DNA of 5,262 nt, from contig JADFNA010000158.1 of NCBI GenBank assembly GCA_022563625.1, forward strand, positions 1-5,262. The letters are read 5' to 3'. Origin of the DNA: Candidatus Zixiibacteriota bacterium. GTDB lineage: Bacteria; Zixibacteria; MSB-5A5; GN15; JACZUZ01. The notes under the pieces were generated by a model. That model ran no database searches. It saw only the letters and a list, made by a program, of their open reading frames with translations, and had not been told where the DNA came from. Numbering within the stretch: position 1 is the stretch's first letter; every line of letters starts with the position of its first letter. The position numbers and the translations under genes were made by a program. Below, piece after piece: positions 1 through 4,836 of the stretch.

Positions 1-78
1 CAAATCGAATCTCACCTGGTTATGAGACACTATGAAGGATTTATGAAGAAAGGCCGGATAAGAGGAAGGTCGTATTAG
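1..78 (+). CDS. secY: Protein translocase subunit SecY, C-terminal fragment (5' end outside window)
   Basis: SecY is the pore-forming subunit of the SecYEG channel in the inner membrane. Only the last 25 codons are present, read in frame from base 1 to a TAG at 76-78. They contain IESHLVMRHYEGF followed by MKKGRIRGR, the conserved cytoplasmic tail of bacterial SecY after the last membrane helix. The stop lies two bases before the adk ATG, and the purine-rich adk SD (AGAGGAAGG, 61-69) is inside the secY reading frame, so translation of the two genes is probably coupled. secY ending the spc ribosomal-protein cluster just before adk is the usual bacterial order. The match is short but very characteristic, and the stop position is certain in this frame. 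Confidence 0.93.
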   Translation, partial: QIESHLVMRHYEGFMKKGRIRGRSY

Positions 79-80
79 CC

Positions 81-764
81 ATGGTCCTGATTTTGCTCGG
101 CGCGCCGGGGTCCGGGAAAGGCACACAGGCCAATCGCCTGGCCCAAAAGCTCGGGCTGAGACATCTGTCCACCGGAGATATGCTCCGGCGGCATGTCAAA
201 GACGGCACCGAAATCGGCAAGAAAGTTGAATCAACAATGAAATCAGGCCAGCTCGTGCCGGATGAGCTAATAGTGAAAATGATAGCGGACCAAATTGAAA
301 GTATGAGCTCTGGCGGAGTAATGCTCGATGGATTCCCTCGCAACCTGAGCCAGGCAGATAAATTGGACGAAATGTTCTCCGATCACGGTCTAAACGTGGA
401 CCGTGTCCTGTTCCTGAGCGTAGATGAGGATGAGCTGATCAAAAGACTCTCCGGACGCTTTTACTGCCCGAAATGCGATGCCGGATATAATTATCCGATG
501 CATCTACCCAAATCCGAGGGGGTCTGCGATAATGACGGAGAGAAATTGCTGAGAAGGCCTGACGATGAGGAGTCGATTGTTCGCGACCGGCTGGAAGTTT
601 ACCGCACTCAGACCAGCCCGCTTGAAGACTACTACCGCAAACAGGGAAAACTGGTCGAAATCCGGGCCAATATTCATCCGGACAAGGTGACCGAAGCCAT
701 GTTGAAGGCTATTATGGATATCGGGCAGACCGACCTAAAGCAGGCCGGAAATGCGAAAGCCTGA
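81..764 (+). CDS. adk: Adenylate kinase, long form with zinc-type LID domain
   Basis: Cytosolic enzyme interconverting ATP + AMP and 2 ADP. At 227 residues it is the long bacterial form. The P-loop GAPGSGKGT is at residues 7-15, the STGDMLR segment of the AMP-binding region at 30-36, DGFPR at 83-87, LSGR at 123-126 leading into the LID, and R168/R170 lie in the RDRLEVY region after it. The LID holds Cys129, Cys132, Cys149 and Asp152. This C-x2-C-x16-C-x2-D set matches the zinc site of Gram-positive adenylate kinases such as that of Bacillus, where the fourth ligand is also Asp. The ATG at 81 puts the first strand directly before the P-loop and has AGAGGAAGG 11 bases upstream. It starts two bases after secY and overlaps the map start by 14 bases. 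Identity is secure; zinc binding is inferred from the ligands. Confidence 0.98.
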   Translation: MVLILLGAPGSGKGTQANRLAQKLGLRHLSTGDMLRRHVKDGTEIGKKVESTMKSGQLVPDELIVKMIADQIESMSSGGVMLDGFPRNLSQADKLDEMFSDHGLNVDRVLFLSVDEDELIKRLSGRFYCPKCDAGYNYPMHLPKSEGVCDNDGEKLLRRPDDEESIVRDRLEVYRTQTSPLEDYYRKQGKLVEIRANIHPDKVTEAMLKAIMDIGQTDLKQAGNAKA

Positions 765-1539
765 TATGATCAACATTAAGACAACTGCTGAGATTGAACT
801 CATGCGGGAATCCGGGTCATTGGTGGCCCGCATTTTGAAAATAGTTCGAGAGGCGATAAAACCCGGTATGGCCACATCTGATATTGACAAACTGGTGGAG
901 GATAATATATTAGCGGTCGGCGCCAAGCCCGCGTTCAAGGGCTATCGGGGCTTTCCGGCATCCGCCTGCGTCTCGATTGACGATGAAGTTGTTCATGGCA
1001 TCCCCGGTACCCGCAAGGTGCAGGACGGGGAAATTGTCTCGGTTGACGTGGGTGTAATTCTGGACGGCTGGTATGGTGACTCTGCCACCACTATCCCGGT
1101 TGGGGATATAGGCGAAGAAAAAATCCGCCTGCTTGAAGTGACCGAAAAAGCGCTGCGTTGCGGAATCGCGAAAGTCAGAGCCGGTGTCCGACTGGGTGAA
1201 ATCAGTTTTGCCATTCAGCAGTGCGCTGAAAGCAGCGGCTTTTCGGTAGTGCGCGATCTGGTCGGTCATGGAATCGGCCGGCAGATGCATGAAGACCCGC
1301 AGGTCCCGAATTTCGGTGATGTTGCGGATGGTCCAATTCTGAAAACCGGCATGGTCATCGCGATTGAACCGATGATAAATGCCGGCTCTTTTGATGTCCA
1401 CTCCAAGAGTGACGGATGGACGGTTGTTACCGCCGATGGAAAACCATCGGCGCATTTTGAACATACGGTTGCTGTGACTGAATCAGGAGTGGACATTCTC
1501 TCCCTGCTCCCGGCCGGGCAGCCAAACAACGTTTGTTAG
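751..1539 (+). CDS. map: Methionine aminopeptidase, type I
   Basis: Removes the initiator methionine from new proteins whose second residue is small; cytosolic, acting at the ribosome. The pita-bread metallopeptidase fold is complete. Numbered from the ATG at 751, the five metal ligands are Asp99, Asp110, His173, Glu206 and Glu237, with spacings (11, 63, 33, 31) identical to the E. coli enzyme. His82 (VHGIP) and His180 (MHEDPQ) match its catalytic-site histidines. There is no N-terminal zinc-finger extension, so it is the short bacterial type. The start is uncertain. ATG 751 overlaps the end of adk by 14 bases and has AGCAGG six bases upstream. ATG 766 gives MINIKTTAEIELMRESG, which fits the family N-terminus better but has a poor SD. 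Length is 262 or 257 residues, both normal. Position between adk and infA is the common arrangement. Confidence 0.97.
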   Translation: MRKPDMINIKTTAEIELMRESGSLVARILKIVREAIKPGMATSDIDKLVEDNILAVGAKPAFKGYRGFPASACVSIDDEVVHGIPGTRKVQDGEIVSVDVGVILDGWYGDSATTIPVGDIGEEKIRLLEVTEKALRCGIAKVRAGVRLGEISFAIQQCAESSGFSVVRDLVGHGIGRQMHEDPQVPNFGDVADGPILKTGMVIAIEPMINAGSFDVHSKSDGWTVVTADGKPSAHFEHTVAVTESGVDILSLLPAGQPNNVC

Positions 1540-1566
1540 GAGATATACCGCATCAAGCGGTGTATG
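1538..1566 (+). promoter_or_regulatory. infA ribosome binding site with hairpin between SD and start codon
   Basis: The only good SD for infA is AGGAG at 1538-1542, sharing two bases with the map stop codon and lying 21 bases before the ATG at 1564, far beyond usual spacing. The bases between form a hairpin. Positions 1543-1551 pair with 1557-1565 (nine pairs, one G-U at 1546-1562) around the loop ATCAA. The last two pairs use the A and U of the AUG. If only the inner seven pairs form, the AUG is free and lies close to the SD in space; if all nine form, the AUG is masked. The pairing is read directly; the effect on translation is inference. Confidence 0.55.
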
Positions 1567-1782
1567 GCCAAAGAAGAAACAATTTCAGTCGAGGGCAAGA
1601 TCACCGAAACATTGCCGAATGCAATGTTCCGCGTGGAACTCGATAATGGGCACAATGTCCTGGCCCACGTTTCCGGGAAAATGAGAATGCATTATATCAA
1701 GATTCTGACGGGCGACAAGGTGACACTCGAACTGTCCCCATACGATCTAAACAGAGGCAGAATTGTATATCGTTACAAGTAA
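1564..1782 (+). CDS. infA: Translation initiation factor IF-1
   Basis: IF1 binds the ribosomal A site of the 30S subunit during initiation and works with IF2 and IF3. The 72-residue product is full length and consists of one S1-type OB fold. It carries the family signatures [13 protein letters not shown] (18-30), [16 protein letters not shown] (33-48), GDKV (50-53), [12 protein letters not shown] (56-67) and the terminal YRYK. The start is fixed by the conserved N-terminus MAKEE; no other ATG, GTG or TTG lies in frame just upstream. Its ribosome binding site is unusual and is described separately. infA follows map by 24 bases and precedes rpmJ by 42, the standard infA-rpmJ pairing at the spc/alpha junction. 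Nothing in the protein looks abnormal. Confidence 0.98.
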   Translation: MAKEETISVEGKITETLPNAMFRVELDNGHNVLAHVSGKMRMHYIKILTGDKVTLELSPYDLNRGRIVYRYK

Positions 1783-1824
1783 TCCGGGGAATAAAGTACA
1801 TCGCCCGAAACGCGGGAGTGAATA

Positions 1825-1941
1825 ATGAAAGTGCAATCATCAGTCAAAAAACGCTGCGAACATTGCTACATTGTCAAGCGCAAAGGTGTTATCCGCGTGC
1901 TTTGCAGAAGAAACAAAAACCACAAACAGCGCCAGGGTTAG
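1825..1941 (+). CDS. rpmJ: 50S ribosomal protein L36 (bL36), zinc-binding form
   Basis: Small late-assembling protein of the 50S subunit. It has 38 residues, the same length as the main E. coli L36. It begins [14 protein letters not shown] and ends [12 protein letters not shown], the family signature. Cys11, Cys14, Cys27 and His33 form the complete zinc ribbon, so this is the C+ paralogue, not the zinc-free version some genomes use under zinc starvation. The ATG at 1825 has GGGAG (1814-1818) six bases upstream. CCCG at 1804-1807 could pair with CGGG at 1813-1816 and cover part of that SD, but the stem is only four pairs. A larger overlapping ORF in another frame is spurious. The protein is easily missed by length-filtered gene finders. 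Confidence 0.97.
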   Translation: MKVQSSVKKRCEHCYIVKRKGVIRVLCRRNKNHKQRQG

Positions 1942-1952
1942 CCGGGCGGAGA

Positions 1953-2018
1953 GCGGCGGGATGTGGCAGTACCGCGCCGCGCGTGAATGAGAGAAACAGG
2001 AGTCTGAAAATTGGCGCG
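1953..2018 (+). promoter_or_regulatory. Structured leader of rpsM with alternative pairings
   Basis: The 69-base gap between rpmJ and rpsM is GC-rich. GCGGCG (1953-1958) is fully complementary to CGCCGC (1975-1980). CGCGCC (1973-1978) is fully complementary to GGCGCG (2013-2018), which begins at the last base of the rpsM TTG start. The two helices use the same bases and cannot coexist. The second would enclose the SD AGGAG (1998-2002) in its loop and bury the start codon. No T-run follows the first, so it is not an intrinsic terminator. In E. coli, S4 represses the alpha operon by binding a structure at the equivalent place. Similar control here is an inference, and six-pair GC matches can arise by chance. 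Confidence 0.35.
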
Positions 2019-2394
2019 AATCGCTGGAATTGATTTACCGAGGGACAAGCGGGTGGAAGTCGGCCTGAGATATATTTTTGGCATCGGACCCACGATCGCT
2101 AGAGACATCTTAACGAAAACAGGTGTCAATCCTGATACGCGGGTGCACAAGTTGACCGACGCTGAAGTCATCAAACTTCGTAACGTCATCGAAAATGACC
2201 ACAAGGTCGAAGGCGCCCTGCGCGGTGAAATCCAGATGAATATCAAGCGTTTGATCGACATCGGGTCATATCGCGGGATGCGCCATCGCCGCGGTCTCCC
2301 GTTGCGCGGACAGAGAACCAAAACGAACGCCCGCACCAGAAAAGGTCCCAAACGCGCGATTGTAGGGAAGAAAAAGACCCCTCCCAAGAAATAA
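2011..2394 (+). CDS. rpsM: 30S ribosomal protein S13 (uS13)
   Basis: S13 sits in the head of the 30S subunit and contacts the P-site tRNA and the 50S subunit through intersubunit bridges. The 127-residue product has the normal length. [20 protein letters not shown] is at residues 2-21, the helical [12 protein letters not shown] region at 23-34, and [14 protein letters not shown] at 88-101 followed by [14 protein letters not shown] (102-115). A very basic tail ends the protein. The start is a TTG at 2011, chosen because A-R-I-A-G-I is the invariant N-terminus after the initiator and because AGGAG (1998-2002) lies eight bases upstream; no ATG is near. The gene ends in tandem stops TAATAA (2392-2397). 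It is the first gene of the alpha operon order rpsM-rpsK-rpsD-rpoA-rplQ. Confidence 0.98.
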   Translation: MARIAGIDLPRDKRVEVGLRYIFGIGPTIARDILTKTGVNPDTRVHKLTDAEVIKLRNVIENDHKVEGALRGEIQMNIKRLIDIGSYRGMRHRRGLPLRGQRTKTNARTRKGPKRAIVGKKKTPPKK

Positions 2395-2419
2395 TAAGTT
2401 GCTGAACGGCAATAACTTA
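2395..2419 (+). other. Inverted repeat (RNA hairpin) directly after rpsM
   Basis: TAAGTT at 2395-2400 is the exact reverse complement of AACTTA at 2414-2419. An alternative fold joins TAAG/CTTA (2395-2398 with 2416-2419) to TTGC/GCAA (2399-2402 with 2409-2412), with a three-base bulge and the loop TGAACG, giving eight pairs. The stem starts with the second of the two tandem rpsM stop codons. No T-run follows, so it is not an intrinsic terminator. Confidence 0.45.
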
Positions 2420-2423
2420 GGTG

Positions 2424-2440
2424 TAACAGTAAAACTGTTA
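2424..2440 (+). other. Perfect 7-bp inverted repeat with AAA loop in rpsM-rpsK gap
   Basis: TAACAGT (2424-2430) and ACTGTTA (2434-2440) are exact reverse complements separated by AAA. It lies four bases after the preceding hairpin. The following bases (ATTGAGATTC) lack a T-run, so termination is unlikely. It could stabilise or punctuate the mRNA, bind a ribosomal protein, or act as a DNA operator; the sequence does not decide. Confidence 0.5.
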
Positions 2441-2508
2441 ATTGAGATTCCGGGACTTGGCCGAAAAATGATTCATGAGTCAAAAAATACAGGTAAGGAT
2501 AAGATTTA

Positions 2509-2901
2509 GTGGCAGATGCAAAGAAAACAAAGTCGAAGAAAAAGTCACGTAAGATAGACTCCGCCGGCGTGGCTCATATCCGCGCCACATTTAACAACAC
2601 GATTATCACCCTGACTGACACGCGGGGCAACACTATCAGTTGGGCGTCGGCGGGGAAAATGGGTCTCAAGGGGTCGAAAAAGTCAACTCCTTTCGCCGCT
2701 CAGCTTGCCTCAACCGCCGCCGCCCGCGAGGCGATGGACATGGGACTCAGGCGTGTGGAAGTTTGGGTCCACGGGCCCGGAAATGGCCGCGAATCGGCAA
2801 TTCGCGCGTTGTCTTCCGCGGGAATTGAAGTGACACTGATCCGCGATGTCACACCGATTCCGCACAACGGATGCCGCCCGCCCAAACGGAGACGAGTCTA
2901 A
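2509..2901 (+). CDS. rpsK: 30S ribosomal protein S11 (uS11)
   Basis: S11 lies on the platform of the 30S subunit near the E site and binds 16S rRNA. The 130-residue product is full length. It has a lysine-rich start ([11 protein letters not shown], 5-15), [18 protein letters not shown] (20-37), the [19 protein letters not shown] region (47-65), [15 protein letters not shown] (87-101) and the invariant [13 protein letters not shown] end (118-130). The Asn120-Gly121 pair corresponds to the site reported to form isoaspartate in E. coli S11. The start is a GTG at 2509, with AAGGA (2495-2499) nine bases upstream; no in-frame ATG gives the conserved N-terminus. A 114-base gap with two hairpins separates it from rpsM, longer than the short spacers usual between these genes. 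Identity is certain. Confidence 0.98.
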   Translation: MADAKKTKSKKKSRKIDSAGVAHIRATFNNTIITLTDTRGNTISWASAGKMGLKGSKKSTPFAAQLASTAAAREAMDMGLRRVEVWVHGPGNGRESAIRALSSAGIEVTLIRDVTPIPHNGCRPPKRRRV

Positions 2902-3035
2902 AAAAGCGCCATGAACTAATACTGCGGCCGCAATCGAGATTATTGTATGACATTGTCGATTCGCCGGGCAGGCAGGTTGTGGTCTGGAAACGCAGGACCA
3001 GAAGAAAAAAGAATGAGAGAATAGAGGAAAGCTGG
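2902..3035 (+). promoter_or_regulatory. rpsK-rpsD gap: structured rpsD leader
   Basis: This 134-base stretch holds a 10-bp perfect palindrome TGCGGCCGCA (2923-2932). It also has a stem AATCGA (2932-2937) with TCGATT (2956-2961), and a stem TGGTCT (2980-2985) with GGACCA (2995-3000, one G-T pair, loop of nine). A purine-rich run from 3001 ends in the rpsD SD, AGAGGAAA (3023-3030). I see no convincing promoter or terminator. The reading frame is open through the whole gap in phase with rpsD, but the sequence does not resemble S4. In some bacteria S4 regulates its own gene through the leader just ahead of rpsD; that possibility is only inferred from position. Confidence 0.3.
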
Positions 3036-3662
3036 ATGGCAAGGTATCGCGACGCAAACTGTAAGCTCTGCCGCAGAGAGGGCGAAAAGCTCTTTTTGAA
3101 AGGGGCGCGCTGTTATAGCGACAAATGCGCCTTTGAGAGGCGTCCCAATCCACCGGGACAACACGGAATGAATATGCGCCGCAAAGTCTCTGAATACGGT
3201 TTGCAGTTGCGTGAAAAGCAAAAAGTCCGCCGGCTTTACGGTGTCCTCGAAAAGCAGTTTCACCATTACTTTGAGTTGGCCGAGCGCAGGCCGGGCGTGA
3301 CCGGTGAGAATCTTCTCCGGTTCCTGGAAATCCGCCTGGACAATATCATCTACCGCCTCGGATTTGCTCCCTCGCGCAAATCAGCCAGACAGCTTGTCCG
3401 GCATGGACACATATTAGTAAACAACCGGACTGTGAATATCCCCTCGTATCTGGTCAAACCGAACGAGGTTATCAAGGTGAAAGACAAATCCAAGAAGATG
3501 GATTTAATCCACGGAGCGCTCAAGGACCAGCGCGGTGAATTGATCCCCTGGCTGAAGCTGAACAAAGCGGCGCTTGAAGGGGAGCTTGTAGAATATCCCA
3601 CCAGAGAGGAAATCCCGGTTACGGCCTCAGAACAGTTGATAGTTGAGTTATACTCCAAGTAG
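3036..3662 (+). CDS. rpsD: 30S ribosomal protein S4 (uS4), zinc-binding form
   Basis: S4 is a primary 16S rRNA-binding protein that nucleates 30S assembly and, in E. coli, also represses the alpha operon. The 208-residue product has the usual length. Cys9, Cys12, Cys26 and Cys31 form the N-terminal zinc site with the same numbering as the Thermus protein. [10 protein letters not shown] is at 35-44. The S4 RNA-binding domain spans about 97-150, with [19 protein letters not shown] and [14 protein letters not shown]. The chosen ATG at 3036 gives the canonical [12 protein letters not shown], with GAGG (3024-3027) eight bases upstream. A longer in-frame version from 2871 would add 55 unrelated residues and overlap rpsK, so it is rejected. 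A 134-base structured leader precedes it. Confidence 0.97.
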   Translation: MARYRDANCKLCRREGEKLFLKGARCYSDKCAFERRPNPPGQHGMNMRRKVSEYGLQLREKQKVRRLYGVLEKQFHHYFELAERRPGVTGENLLRFLEIRLDNIIYRLGFAPSRKSARQLVRHGHILVNNRTVNIPSYLVKPNEVIKVKDKSKKMDLIHGALKDQRGELIPWLKLNKAALEGELVEYPTREEIPVTASEQLIVELYSK

Positions 3663-3692
3663 ATACTACACAAAGCCGCGATTGTTCACTGA

Positions 3693-3728
3693 CACGTTGC
3701 GGGGCAGCGCTTGATTGAAAGTGACGTG
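3693..3728 (+). other. Possible stem in rpoA leader
   Basis: The 117 bases between rpsD and the chosen rpoA start contain CACGTTGC (3693-3700), which can pair with GTGACGTG (3721-3728) over eight positions, two of them G-U, around a 20-base loop. A second small stem, GAGA/TCTC (3737-3740 with 3746-3749), follows. Neither is strong and neither is followed by a T-run. No promoter with clear -35 and -10 boxes is seen in the gap. Confidence 0.25.
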
Positions 3729-3764
3729 CGGAAGCTGAGACCGGTTCTCGAAGAGCCTAAAAGT

Positions 3765-3782
3765 AGGGGAACGAAAAGTATG
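3765..3782 (+). promoter_or_regulatory. rpoA Shine-Dalgarno site that fixes the ATG start
   Basis: AGGGGA at 3765-3770 lies nine bases before ATG 3780. The frame is open 23 codons further upstream to a TTG at 3711, but that TTG has no comparable SD and the extra residues match nothing in the alpha family. The MKWKNLQMP N-terminus begins exactly at this ATG. Confidence 0.8.
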
Positions 3783-4772
3783 AAATGGAAAAACCTGCAA
3801 ATGCCGACTGAGATCGTGAGAGATCAATCTCACGAGATTGTCAACACCGCCCGTTTCGTGGTCGAGCCACTCGAGCGGGGCTACGGGACCACTCTGGGAA
3901 ATGCGCTCAGACGCGTGTTGCTCTCATCAATTCAGGGTTCGGCGCCAGTCTCAATTCGGATTGCCGGTGTATTGCATGAATTTGGCACGATTGACGGTAT
4001 CTATGAAGATGTTACCGATGTCATATTGAACGTGAAAAAACTCAGAACACGCTTCCACGCAGATGAGATACGCATAATTACGATCAAACGCTCAAGCGCG
4101 GGCAAAGTCACCGCCGGGATGTTTGATGCCGGATCGGATATGGAGATTCTGAATCCTGATCTTCATATTGTGGAACTGACCAAGGATGTCAGCTTTGAAA
4201 TGGAAATTGATATAGCGCCAGGCCGCACATACACGATTTCGGAGATGAACCGCCGTGAGGGGGTCCCGTCCAACACGATTTTTATCGATGCATTTTTCTC
4301 ACCGGTAGTACGCTGCTGGTTCAACGTTGAGAATACCCGCGTCGGACAGCGCACCGACTATGACCGTTTGATGATTAGCATCGAAACAGACGGATCAATC
4401 TCACCGGAGGATGCGCTCTGCCATTCTGCGAAACTGCTCAAAGACCACTTGCAGTTGTTCATTCATCTTGATGAGGACTCGGCATTGACTGAAGAGAAAA
4501 TCCAGGAAGAAGAGACGACTCCGATGCGCAAACTGCTGGGTACACGGGTTGACGAACTCGAACTGAGCGTGCGTTCATCCAACTGTTTACGCGCCGCGAA
4601 TATCGCGACTCTGGAAGAACTCGTGCGCAATAATGAATCCGAAATGCTCAAGTTCCGCAATTTTGGACGCAAGTCGCTCAATGAACTAAATGCGATACTA
4701 GATGAATTGGGACTGCATTTCGGAATGGATGTCGAGAAACTCAAAGAATACAATCAGATTCCTCAGGTATAA
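3780..4772 (+). CDS. rpoA: DNA-directed RNA polymerase subunit alpha
   Basis: Alpha dimerises to nucleate assembly of RNA polymerase, and its C-terminal domain contacts UP-element DNA and activators. The 330-residue product is full length. The N-terminal domain covers about 1-230, with VEPLERGYGTTLGNALRRVLL (28-48, written here in part of its conserved core). Arg45 matches the E. coli assembly residue. An acidic linker at about 230-250 (EEKIQEEE) leads to the C-terminal domain. Its helix-hairpin-helix DNA contacts align with E. coli at identical numbers: Arg265, Asn268, Cys269, Gly296, Lys298, Ser299. The start at 3780 is set by MKWKNLQMP and the AGGGGA site upstream. The TAA (4770-4772) is the first part of a downstream hairpin. 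The gene lies between rpsD and rplQ as usual, 117 bases after rpsD. Confidence 0.97.
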   Translation: MKWKNLQMPTEIVRDQSHEIVNTARFVVEPLERGYGTTLGNALRRVLLSSIQGSAPVSIRIAGVLHEFGTIDGIYEDVTDVILNVKKLRTRFHADEIRIITIKRSSAGKVTAGMFDAGSDMEILNPDLHIVELTKDVSFEMEIDIAPGRTYTISEMNRREGVPSNTIFIDAFFSPVVRCWFNVENTRVGQRTDYDRLMISIETDGSISPEDALCHSAKLLKDHLQLFIHLDEDSALTEEKIQEEETTPMRKLLGTRVDELELSVRSSNCLRAANIATLEELVRNNESEMLKFRNFGRKSLNELNAILDELGLHFGMDVEKLKEYNQIPQV

Positions 4773-4803
4773 GACTGGAAACATGCCGGACCGGTCCAGT
4801 CTT
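4771..4803 (+). other. Perfect 9-bp inverted repeat starting in the rpoA stop codon
   Basis: AAGACTGGA (4771-4779) is the exact reverse complement of TCCAGTCTT (4795-4803), with a 15-base loop. Its first two bases are the last two of the rpoA TAA. The loop and 3' arm contain GGACCGGTCC (4788-4797), a 10-bp palindrome that could form a competing fold, and GGACC (4788-4792) can also pair with GGTCC at 4809-4813. The bases after the stem (GCGAGGG) exclude an intrinsic terminator of standard type. It fills most of the 64-base rpoA-rplQ gap. Confidence 0.55.
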
Positions 4804-4836
4804 GCGAGGGTCCAACCGCTCTGATCGGATAACACA

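Noticed and set aside
910..1464. 184-codon open frame on the minus strand opposite map
   Set aside because: The + strand encodes a complete MetAP with all five metal ligands; the antisense frame has no recognisable motif.
1804..1818. CCCG/CGGG stem over the rpmJ SD
   Set aside because: Only four pairs with a five-base loop; too weak and too common to claim regulation.
1818..2033. 71-codon + strand frame overlapping rpmJ and the rpsM start
   Set aside because: It is out of frame with two clear ribosomal genes and lacks any family motif.
1938..2483. 181-codon open frame on the minus strand opposite rpsM
   Set aside because: It is a shadow. Lys/Arg-rich codons of a basic ribosomal protein read as Leu/Phe-rich hydrophobic residues on the other strand. 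It has no SD or homology signature.
2441..2508. Internal sigma-70 promoter ahead of rpsK (TTGAGA at 2442-2447)
   Set aside because: No acceptable -10 hexamer at 16-18 bases spacing was found.
2923..2932. TGCGGCCGCA palindrome containing a NotI recognition sequence
   Set aside because: It has no loop, so it is a poor RNA hairpin by itself, and a single such site in GC-rich sequence is not remarkable. It is mentioned only as part of the rpsD leader.
2947..3024. 25-codon mini-ORF in the rpsD leader, stop overlapping the rpsD SD
   Set aside because: No SD, unremarkable composition, and short ORFs of this size are expected by chance in a 134-base gap. Unlike the one before rpsK, its stop does not touch the next start.
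2871..3035. N-terminal extension of S4 from an ATG at 2871
   Set aside because: It would overlap rpsK and add 55 residues without similarity to S4. ATG 3036 gives MARYRDANC with a proper SD.
3711..3779. N-terminal extension of RpoA from a TTG at 3711
   Set aside because: It adds 23 residues unlike any alpha subunit and has no good SD. ATG 3780 has AGGGGA nine bases upstream and gives the family N-terminus MKWKNLQMP.
2395..4836. Intrinsic terminators at the inverted repeats in the intergenic gaps
   Set aside because: None of the stems is followed by a run of T, and downstream genes belong to the same conserved operon.
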